Positions 11,201-23,200 of a stretch of 64,000 bases of DNA are shown piece after piece. Within the stretch, counting starts at the first letter, position 1. Every line of letters begins with the position of its first letter. Both the position numbers and the translations under genes were made by a program. The DNA comes from Branchiostoma floridae. Taxonomy: Eukaryota > Chordata > Leptocardii > Amphioxiformes > Branchiostomatidae. The stretch spans positions 16,688,495 to 16,752,494 of the forward strand of contig NC_049984.1 of the NCBI RefSeq assembly GCF_000003815.2. The letters run 5' to 3'. The notes beneath the pieces are model-generated. The model ran no database searches and had not been told where the DNA came from. It saw only the letters and a list, made by a program, of their open reading frames with translations.

Positions 11201-14200
11201 CCTGTCTCCTTCATTCACTGTCATGTCTTAACCTTTAGTAAACTTTATCTTGGATGATAGCAGCAAGGCATTCTTTACCTTTGCCAGAATGGCTAAGGTT
11301 ATGTTTTAGGCTTGTGAGTCTGTCTGTCTGTCTGTTAACAGCATAACTCATGAAGCCTTGGATGGATCCAGATGATATTTGGTAGGTGGGTAGGGGTCGG
11401 GAAAACGAAGGTCAAGTTCGATAATGGGCCCCCTAGCGGCTTGCTTAGGTACTGCAGCAGAACCTCAATTTTTGATATCTCATGTTCTGGACATGCTGTG
11501 GTTATGATGTTTGAGTGGTAGATAGCCCTTGGGGCAGAGAGTAAGTGCGGTAAGTTTGGACCCCCTAGCGGCTTGTTTGGAACTGCAGTCGCCGATTTCC
11601 TTTCAAACTTTGGACGAGAATAACTCCAGAAAGTGTTGATGGATTGTCATGATTCTTGGTATGTAGATAGCCCAAGTAACAATGTACATAATGAAATACT
11701 AATTATGCAAATCAGCAGCTAATTTGCATAATTAATGACGAAAGTTTATAAATCCACTGCATTTCATGATAGGACTTTCAAACTTGTCACATATATAGAT
11801 ATAGAGAAAGAGAGAAATATAAATGCATGTTAATTATGCAAATGATGGCCTCATTTGCATAATTAATGAGAAAATATAGACGTGTTGACGGATCGTCATG
11901 ATTTTTGGTATGTAGATAGCCAAAGGGAAGACTTACATGATGGAATTCTAATCATGCAAATCGACTGCTAATTTGCATAATTAATGAGGAAAGTTTGTAA
12001 ATCCACTGCATTCCTTTCTAGGACTTTCAAGCTTGTCATATTTGTAGCTGAGAAAGCAAGAAATATCAGTACATATTAATTATGCAGATGATGATCTCAT
12101 TTGCATAATTAAGAGCCGGTTTAGTTTCCTACTTTGAAAGAGAATAAGTCAAGAAGGGATGAAAGGATCATAATGATTTTTGGTATGCTGATAGCTTAAA
12201 GTGATGCTTGATACAATTTGATATTATTATGTAATAGGGATNNNNNNNNNNNNNNNNNNNNNNNNNNNNNNNNNNNNNNNNNNNNNNNNNNNNNNNNNNN
12301 NNNNNNNNNNNNNNNNNNNNNNNNNNNNNNNNNNNNNNNNNNNNNNNNNNNNNNNNNNNNNNNNNNNNNNNNNNNNNNNNNNNNNNNNNNNNNNNNNNNN
12401 NNNNNNNNNNNNNNNNNNNNNNNNNNNNNNNNNNNNNNNNNNNNNNNNNNNNNNNNNNNNNNNNNNNNNNNNNNNNNNNNNNNNNNNNNNNNNNNNNNNN
12501 NNNNNNNNNNNNNNNNNNNNNNNNNNNNNNNNNNNNNNNNNNNNNNNNNNNNNNNNNNNNNNNNNNNNNNNNNNNNNNNNNNNNNNNNNNNNNNNNNNNN
12601 NNNNNNNNNNNNNNNNNNNNATAAGCAATGGCGAAATGTTAAGAACCAACTCCAGGCATATAAAATAAAATGTAATGAGTAACACATTTATGTCTACAGA
12701 CAACATTCTACATAACAAACCTGGTTTATTTGGCAAAGGTATGTGTTCGTGGAACTCTAGTTGTAAATATAATCAAAGAATGGCTTCTACGATACTTGAA
12801 ACAAGCAGAGACAAAGTAGTGCAGTTCAGTAGTTGAATATTTAGCTATCACACTCCTGGACCAAAATTTACAGTGTTTGAATCTCTTCACAGCTAGGTTC
12901 CGATCACAGCAGATCCTAGTTTGCGTGGGGATCTAATTTTAGGAGACAATGGAGTGTTCATAGTGGTTTTAAGTTCACTGTTGAAACAAGGGAGGGAAGT
13001 GGACAAAAAACGAAACAAGTATTTTTGCAGTGGTTTTACATTCGCGATGAAGATAGAGGGCGCCACAAAAGAAAAAACACGACCATTAAACCAACGTGAA
13101 CATGTCAACATCTACAGTACTTAGAAGGAGTTGCAATCCTTCGCAGGGTGGACGTCTTAAGATCATGGAAAGCCATACCTCGAGCTACATGTAGTTAGAA
13201 ACACACCAAGCTTAATGATAAGAGTAGTGATAGAGTCTACACCACAGCGTGAAATGGCCAGAACCTATAGTATCAACTGAAGTCATCTCACGCCCTCAGT
13301 AATGGCCTTTAGCCAGTTATATATCGGGCGGCTTTGGCTGCATGTTGGGTAAACCATTAGGATAGAAGAAAGGCCAGAAGCTATTACGTTGACATTCAAG
13401 CTAGGCAATATAGGCTTTAGAGTCTGACAGGGAATGATCCCATCATGAAAGGACGCACTTCACATTACTGAAGGAACTGCCACAATCAAGATTCAGTACC
13501 TATCAAACTGCCAGCCTGGCACTTAGACATGCATAGAAAAAGGAAGCTGCCAAAACTTACTACTGAGGCTTTTCCTTATCAAATCAAGTCAGGGTTCTAT
13601 ATCATCTGGATCTGAAATGGTCAGCGGTATTACCGCCCTTTGGCAGCATGAGTCAACACACTAGCTTTCTAGGCATTCTTTACCACTTGGCTAGATTGCA
13701 CTTACAGGGGGTATCTGGACAGCGCTATGTTGATGATATTGATGCATTCTAAATTGAATTTGTGTTACCCTTGATTAAATAATGGGAATATTATGCAAAA
13801 CGTACAAGTATGACTACAAAGACAATAAAACACACAAGTGTTTAAAAAGTTAGCTTTTCATCGATAACATTCGTTGAGCACTCTGTCAAATTGCCTGGCG
13901 CCAGCAATGAGATACTGTACTCCCTTAACAACTGTCACACCGAAAGCATTGGCATCTGAAATTGTCATCTCATTAGCTACCTAATGAAGCGCGCCCTACT
14001 ATATTAGATGTCTACAGGTTCCATTCTGTGACAATTTGTGGGCAAATCAAACATTAAATCATATCATATACCCGTATAATTTTTTTTTATGAGCAATTTT
14101 CACAGTTTTGCCTTCATGCCATAGAAGTCATTTTGATTGCATGGCTACAAAATGTAGGCTATGGGGTCACGAAAGCAATCTTTATGCGACAAGTGAGACA

Positions 14201-17200
14201 AAATCAAAGCAATTGCTGGAAAACTGCATTGTCTGCTTTTAAATTGGTGTTTTGGGGAAATGGTCATTTTTATGTTCGTGGTTTTCGCAGTGACCTCTAC
14301 AATGCTGCAGTTGGTCTATTTCAGACATTGCCTTATCGCTATGGTTTACCAGCTTTGGTGATTTGAAACCTTAATGGGTGTTCTGGGTACAGAAGAACAG
14401 GAATCAATGGACCAATAAGGATGGTATCTTCTATAGTGTTACTCCCAAAACGACGTCTCAAAGAATCTTGGACACCCGCGGGTCACGGAAAACCCATTTA
14501 GGGTATAAGTGTCCACAAAACACGATAAAATCGATGTTGTCTGATCTATGATTAGGTTCACAAGTGGCTCCCTTTTCATGGCTAATTGGACAGGAATTCT
14601 CTGAAGAGAATAGTACTACTTTCCAAATTTGGGTTGTGCACCATGACTGCTTTGCATGCCTTGGTATACACAAAACAAATTCACTGCATGATAAGCCATT
14701 ACAGGTAACGCTGGGCCCGGATGTTGATGACTTAATATTCTAAAGCTTTCCATCACGACATTAAGTTACCATTACGACATTAAGTTAAGGGCAAGATCAT
14801 ATCCCAAACAGTTTACATGCACAGATATTTAATTCTGTATAGCTTGTATAACTGTCCTTTGATGGAACACATCAGCTTGATATGAATAGCAGATATTAAT
14901 AAGTTAATTAATATTGCTAATAAGTAACTTAAAGTTTGTCCCAAGAAAAAAATTTTCACAGAATAGTTGTGAAAACTATTGCCTTACCTGGAGGTAAATG
15001 ATAAGACAAAAAGTGCAACAACTTGTAACAAGGAACAGACAGACAGTAAACATGCTTGTGGCACAGATGCTGGGGTGCAACAATGTCAGTTACAAACACA
15101 GTTACTAGACAGAAACAGAGAAATGGTACAGAAGATTCAACAGTCTCTGTACAACTAAGACAAATGTAACAGTTATAAACATATCATGCAACAATGCACA
15201 GAAAAAAAAACTATTGGCTTTGTACAACATGCAGATGCTCTCTCATTGGTTGAACTGCTCATTGTGATTGACAGTCAGGATTGATCTATTATTTATATTG
15301 TTCAAAAGAACATCAAACATGCAGGGACTGTGCGTCTGTGAACAAAAAAAAAGTAATCATACTGGGACAAAACAATTTTTGAACCAAGCAAGTCAATGGA
15401 CAGGAAAGAAAACATGCTGAACACTTGGACAGTCATCAACAGTTTTTGAACCAAGCAAGTCAAAAGAATAGAAAGAACATGCAGAGAAAGGAAGGTCTGC
15501 ACTGAACTGAGCTTGCGCTTGGTGTCCTCGTGGTTTTGGTCCCGTGCGGCCATCTCGTCCAGGTTGGGGAGGGAGGACTGAACATCCTGTACCACCTCCT
15601 TAACGGTGGGGTTCCCTGGGGGAGGAGACAGGAATAATCACACAGACAGGAGCACACAGGACAGGACAGGAGGCAACAGGTGTCTGTGGAGGGCGTATTA
15701 GCTGCAAAACTCAGTGGAAGAACATCCAGCGAGTAAGACTGGTACTACCCAGGCCAATAAGTCTGACTCTGAGCCTGGTGCAGCAACTACTGGTGTTAGC
15801 TAGGAAAGATGCATAGGAGTTCACACTTCTCATAAAAAGGAAAAAAGTTCATTTTGAAAGGACAATATTGAGGTATTGCATGATACACAGTGTCACTTAG
15901 GTGAAGTAGAAGTAGCAATCCTTCAGAGTGGGCATTCAATGACTCTTTTGTTATATATATAATCAGTATAATGTACATTGTATACCCTATCACTTCTACC
16001 TTAAAGTTAATAACTGGAAACTCATTTGATCTGGCTTGAAGAAAATCATGTACCATTAATTTTTCCATGACCACACTCCTCCAAACGTAACAAGAATGTG
16101 TACATGTACATGTATTGTCCATCTGAAAGGTATTAGTTGATTTTGTTTTACATTTGTAAATGTACTTATATCTTAGCACAAAGGTGGCTGTAGAAGTAAG
16201 AGCTTGCAGACAGAGACAAGTACCACATTGGTCACATGACAACAGACAGACACAGAGAACATGTTACTGATTGTGCTGTACAGTTAAGGCTACATAAGCT
16301 ACTTCACAGATTGAAGTGGGCATAGGGAGTGTGGTGCATTGTGGGTCTTGCCTCAAAGTTGAAGGCTTTGACATTTTACCCTTAATGCATCTGACTGCAT
16401 ATACCCACTTCAAACTGTGATCTAGCTTATAGAAAAAACCTACCTCCCTTGAATTCTAGCATAATGTTTATAGTTATAGAGATATTTGACTTTCAAGTTC
16501 TATTTCCCAAGTGTGAGGTAACATTTGAATAGACTAATAACGTACAATCATATATGTGTATAGTACATACAAAGAGTGTTACATATGACATATACTTCAT
16601 CCGTAATGTTATCATCAATACAATTTAGCTCTCCATTTTCATTTCATTCAAAACATGCAACACAATAAAGTGGTAATAGAATTGTGCCACTCAAATTCCT
16701 AATGGAACCTGCAGAATTCTGAACCAATAGACAAGAAATAATGTATCAATTAACCACTATGTTTATTCCTTTGTCCCTGGAGCCTAACAAGCATCATTTT
16801 ACAGTGATGTTACCATTACTCAATTAACTTACTGCTATAATTAAGCAAGAGAATGAATATATTACGGTTCATTAAAGTCCCCAAGTGACTGTCAACCTAG
16901 CTTTACTGGTTAATAGGTAAAATAATAGAAAAGTTGTGTAATCAACTTTGTCTTCATTAACTTTGCAATAAGAGCTTGTTAGATAGAAAAGGATTACCAT
17001 AATATGGCACATTTAGCTGGCTATGTTATACAATGTAGCTTTTCAGGATGTTACACGTAATACAAATAGTCACTGTAAAATGGTTGGGCAAATCTTCAGG
17101 AAGTCAAATCTTGATCTCAAGCCAAAAGACGTTAGAAAACTTAATGAAGCTGAGCATACTAAGAAATGAATACAGCTAATTCATATACTAGTTTATTCAG

Positions 17201-20200
17201 TAATAATCTGGTTAAGAAGCTCATCTATGTTGAAATGTTCTGTGAAACATTCACACACGATAAGTAAGTGTCTAGACATTCTAACTCTCCCGTGCAACCA
17301 CCCCATGCATATGCAGTGCACGAAATACCCACTTGCACAATGCAAATGCAACCGCATTTTTCTTGGCGCAACTTGATTTTAAACCCTGGTAGTGCAGCGC
17401 GCAACCTGAAATTCTGCAGTTGGAACACCGCCTTTCCCCACCTACATTCATAAGATTTTGCATTTATTTCTTGATAGGATAAAACATACTAAGTAGTTAC
17501 ATGTAACTGGAAGAAAAGATCATGGATAAGTAGCCGATTTGAAGAAAGTAATAACTTGGAAGTGGGACAACCTAAAATGTTGATGGCACAACCTGGCTTT
17601 TGACTCAGGTTGCCGCCTGGGCCATGCATACATCCAAAAAGATGTACAGTTCTGTAGCAGGCACAAATGTCTCTTCGGGGAAAAATAATGACAGAAGCTC
17701 AATCATTGGCCTATCACAGCATTATGCCTCATTTCCCCCATTAGCTCTGTGATGCGGGTCAACCTGAGAAGCCATAAGTTCAGTCACGACTCTTTTGATA
17801 GAGAATCTCTCTAGGCCCTGTCGAGGGACACACAACACATGCTGCATTGATTGCTTGGAAAATTGAGACAATGTGCCGTGGAAATTTACGAGGGGAAATC
17901 GATGCGGCAGCCTGGGTGGAACGGTCGGTCGCTACCGTGTTCCCTCAGATCCGGGTCAGTGCAGACCAATTACACGTTAAGCTCTGTGGCAATTTGAGCG
18001 GCGATTACAAAAATTGGTTCAATGGGGAATGTAAGGACCTTACTCGGGACAAACAAAATGGGAGCCCCTCTATCAACTTGAATTACCGTATAGTGAGCAT
18101 ATACATGTAGCCAAGGAGGTTGAACCTTCTGGAAGATATCTATGAACACATTGATTTGGACATATACATACATATGAGTCAGTTGGTAATGAAGAATTAC
18201 AATGTTCATATAATGGTACAAATAATCTAAACTCCATGATATGAAATTGATGAAGTTGTATTTTCTTAAGCTTAAACTAACAGATGTAACAACAAAAATT
18301 AACAACATGGGATAAAAACCTAAGTCATAGGTTGCACAGTTGTCATGTCATCAAATCATCATAATTCCCACACATTCCGAACATCTCATGATCACAACCC
18401 CATATACCTTTAGGTCACCAGGACATATTTACGACATCATACCAAATGACTCTGTCACAAGACTGATCTCTAACTGGTGCTGTGCCAACACCAGACTCTT
18501 CATGATAAAGGATTCCACTTACCCCCTTGAGCATGTACCTAGAACAGATATATCACATGCATTATACAGGGGGTTTGGGATGATTTCCTATCTCATTGTC
18601 TCAGTCAGTAGGGATAAGAGTCCCCACCACAGGCTGTAGCTACAGGTGACTTATCTCCATTTTTTTTGGTAACCAAAGAGCTATGCTCGGAAGAAATCAA
18701 AGGGCTATAGTGGCTTCTATCTGTATGGAACGTTGTAAAAAAGTCCAGTCACGATGAAGCCGATATACCTCTATGAGATGCATCCATTTTTAATCTTATC
18801 AGAAGTGCGTAGGCTGCTGATATAGGGGCTAGAAAAGCAAAGGTAATCCAGAGTTATATCTTTATCTTTATCAACATGTGTGGGACAATGATATACTGAC
18901 TATGAGTTTAGATAATGTTTTAACTTTAAATTTTATCTTACTCTTGAATCTGGGTCAGTTGAAGAGACATATCACTTATGACCCAGAACTGTGCAATTAT
19001 ACTAATCTGTTTTCAATCTACAGGCCGTTCCTTGCAAAGAGACACGCATGTTCAAACCTTGAAAAGGGATTCTGATGTAACTGCCTGGGGCTAGTAAAGA
19101 TAGAAGTGTTACTGTGGCAGTAGATTGTTTTAAAATTTATAATGCTTAGTGGGTAACAAAGTTCAGTTATTCAGTGAATTATACCAACATGATAAAACTG
19201 TTCACGGATACATGTATCGGAGTCAGTTATCTCACTTTGAGTGTTCACAAAGTATTCTCTGTCTTAACATGTCACATTAGTTCAGAAAGGGAGTATGTGA
19301 CAACATCTATAGGCATACATTTGTACATCACTCTACCTCCTGATCAGATAGCAAACTTCCAAGAAAGCTGAAGGAAACTTTCTGTAAGTGTACAAAGGAA
19401 ATGATTTATATAAGCCATGACATTAGCTGAAACTTGGCAAGCAGACACTATAGTCAGCTATTATCAATTTGCTTCTTTGCAAAAAAGGGGCTGTTGAAAA
19501 AAATTGTATCCTTCAAACATCTGCTTGGACATCTATGATACTGCCATAATACCAAACATGTGCTAAGAAATGTTTGAAAAACTTATTACTAAGACAATGA
19601 AAAAAATGTAGACTAAATGCGATAAATTGTTTTCTGCCGTCTCAAAATGTTTTTTTTTCTTAGGATGACCCTTGAAAATCCTGCGTAAACTTTTAACACC
19701 AAAGTGTCACACACACTGACAGATTGTCATGCCATTCACATCCCAATAGATTGGCCAATATAAACTGGGGCAACACTTTTAAGCATTCTACTATCTCTCA
19801 ATCTGGTCCATTCAATGGGAAAGACCTTTGAACTAAGGCCATCTCTGCCAGAAACTCACTGTTGTCACATTGCTAGTAAATCTCTAGTATGCAGATTTTT
19901 CTCACAAAGTGTGATAGTATCTGCATGAACTACGCAACTGTTCCTTTAACTGTCAGGCTATATATTTTTTATTGCCAATTTTACTTCAGAAAATCTTCTA
20001 TCTACTGTTTACAGTTTCCCATATCGCACACTCTGTTATTTCTTGGATTATGTGAGGTTTTTCCCAATGCAATTTATTAATTAGTAGTATTGGTGAAGAA
20101 GTCCTTGATTCATGCAAAATTATCCAGGGAAAAAGGCAAAACTGTGAATTGAATTTATCTTGTTCAAAATTTGTTTATTGTCAGTGGAGAATTATTTGAA

Positions 20201-23200
20201 TTTTCAAATTTCAATCCCACAGATTTGTCTGAGAATGAGGGTGGGTGCATATTTTATTTAGGGTATTTCTTAATGATTCACCAATGTGATGAATCTATTT
20301 ACAGATGTCATGTAGCGTGCTTGTTTCACATCCCTAGCCTGAGATGCCTCATCATACAGTCATTAGATCATCAAAAGACTTCCTTCTGCTTTCATGTGAT
20401 GTCGGCGATAACTTAGGGACTGGTCGATATTTAGCGGGGAGGGAGGGCCGGTCGTCAGAGGGTCGGGTCAAAAAATTTTTCCTAGGCCCTCCCCCCCGGT
20501 CAAATTTTTTTTCCTAGGCCCTCCCCCCAAGTCAAAATATTTTTCCTAGGCCCTCCCCCCTCCTATCAAATTTGAAAAATATTCAAAACGCAAATAAATC
20601 ACCGCGCTCCCGCTTGGAAATATCCTTTACGCCATACCGTGATGATACTGGTTTTCCGTTTTTCGTCGCGAAGCAAAAAAGGGAAATTGAATGGCTAGGA
20701 GCCCATAAATATATTCTTCATGGAGGCTACTTTATTCTTTTGATATTCATAAATGATGCCACTCTATCCACTGAACAACACCGCAAAAGTATTTTGTACC
20801 TGGACTCCTAGTAGATTTGTGCCGCTTCGCGGCGCGCGCCCCGCCCCTTTACTAAACGCATTGCAAGCTGGAGCAGCTTGTCGGAGACTATTTTCAATGT
20901 ACATACCTTTGGGACTTGTTGGTTCTGTGGTGGCAGTAACTGACTGTGACTCGGGGAAAATGCCGACAAAAACGTCAGGACAATAAGACTAACCAAAACT
21001 GTAGTGGGGAGGGGGGCGCCGAAGCGTAAGGACGATTTTCCCACGTCGGGCCGGGGTCGACCGGTCGCCTTCAGTCTCTACCCACTGTAGTCTCTACCTC
21101 TCCCGGCGGGCGTTAGAATCTTAGAACGCAGACTTCTACTCGGGAGATCTTTTAAAAATGCCACGCTTTTTGTATATCCATTTTGTCGGTCAAAAATGAC
21201 GGAATGGGCCTGCACATAGTAGGAATATTGCGATGATTTGAAAGAAAAAAATTACGTTTTGCCCACACGATGTTGCAGCAACATGTTAGCGCATGAGAAA
21301 AGTTCTAAATCAAAATGCCATTTGTACTGGTGTTCTAGGTGTACTGGCACATGAACAAGCATGACAAAGAATTATGATACTATTTATTCGGTAACATTCA
21401 CTTTTTTCAGGATTCTAATTTGCAATGCCTGCAAACTCCGATCGGAATCACCCGGATCCTGTACGATTTAAAAGGCATTTTGACGGGAATTTATTTATGA
21501 GCGTTTATTTATTTTTTGACACGTTAGTTCAGATTCTTTTCTCAGTAGCAGTGTCTGTATCACAGGCCTCATGAACTGTCAAGCTTCCGATTTTCATAGT
21601 TTTAAAACTATCGACAAAGGAATCGTTTAAGGATGTTTTCCTCCTGGTGCAAACTGTAAACAGACGTCACACACCACTCGTCTCCGATGTGACAAAGCCA
21701 CTGCCGCCTCTTGCGCCATTTTTCTTGGATTTGAGAGGCTCGAGCCGTCCTCCGCGGCTCCGACATCGTTTCCTCGCGAGCTTTGCCAGCCCTAACTCCA
21801 CCGCTGCCCCTTCTCCTTGTTCCTCAACACTTGTAGTAGAAGCAATAGTTTCCGCGTCGTCCACTTCTTCTTGACGAGTCGATGCCTTGGCGAGATACTT
21901 GTCCCAAACATTGCAGTCCCAAACATTGCAGTTTCCCGGGTTATTCCCATAGTTTTGCGTTTATTCTTGATTGACATGACGTTTGCCGCCTTTTGGGCGC
22001 CGCTGCGGGCTGTGATTGGTCGCAAGTTAATTCGATTTTACGCACAAAGCGGCAAGCCCTGTCCAATCGGTACATCTAAAGACTGCAGCCAAGGCTGTTG
22101 CCATGGTAACGACACGTACAACAGCATATCCTACATGGGAATCGGCTTGCACACGTCTTGTACTGCGTGCGTTTGATAATTATGATTGTTCCCAAGCCTC
22201 GAGCACTCGCTGCTATAACAAGGACGTTGTGTAAGATTTTATAATATAGTACTAAGTGGGGAAAGAGGTGTCCTATCTGCAAAATTTCAGGTAGCGCGGT
22301 GGGTTTTAGAATCACGTTGCGCCAAGCAAAATATTCAAAGCCCTCACGATGCGCCAAATCCTGTGACAGTCGTCTTTTTTTCCCTTTTAGCAAATTGAAC
22401 ATTGTCGACAAAGATTTTGATCTCCAAACACACCTATTTGCTGACGGTGTACAGCGAGAGGAAGCGAACATGAAACGCGGAAAGCTGAATTCACAAGTCT
22501 CACCGGCCGTTTCACAGACGGCACTTTGCCACAAGTCGTCTTCCAGAGCCTTCCAAATTATGAAAGAAAATACGCATTTTCACGTCATTTTTTTGCGGTA
22601 ACTTATATGAGGAAAAATACCGACACGTGTTGGTGCGCAGATGTTGACTAGATATGCAAGTACACTCAATGTTGTCACCGTGACTAAATGGTAGTATTGT
22701 AAACCGGAAGTAACGTTACATTGTAGTATTTTTACGTCGCATTTTGGTAACTTTATCGGCTTCATGCCTTTGCCGCGCCAGCTTCATAAGAAAGGAAAAC
22801 AAATTTGACTGATATTTTCTCCGCCCACCTCTATTAATGCAAGCGTTAAAACGGTAAAGGAACACTGCAACATCAATATTTTTACAACGTTGTAGCGGTG
22901 TTAAACAGAGATAGAGTCAAAGGCGCGCGGCAGTGAAATATTACTGAGCGAATTTTCAGCATGTGGAGCGGCTAGCCACCGACCTTTTTATTTTGCCGAG
23001 CGCCGAACTCGGGCGCGAGGCGTCTCAAGCTTGTGGAGGCCTGGGGAAAATTTGAAATCTTGACCCTCTGAAACGCCAATTTCCGGCATTTTGAGGGACA
23101 AATTTTGCTGGTAGTCCGATCAAAATTTTTTTCCTAGGCCCTCCCCCCGGCTCAAAATATTTTTCCTAGGCCCTCCCCCCGGCTCATAATTTTTTTCCTA

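Noticed and set aside
12196-12736. Open frames of 154-169 codons
   Set aside because: They exist only because the assembly gap contains no stops.
15796-16242. 148-codon minus-strand frame
   Set aside because: AT-rich, overlaps no acceptor or donor in a sensible position, and reads as low-complexity intron.
22076-22601. 152-codon minus frame and 100-codon plus frame
   Set aside because: They overlap each other inside the Harbinger-type element and show no transposase motif or coding composition.
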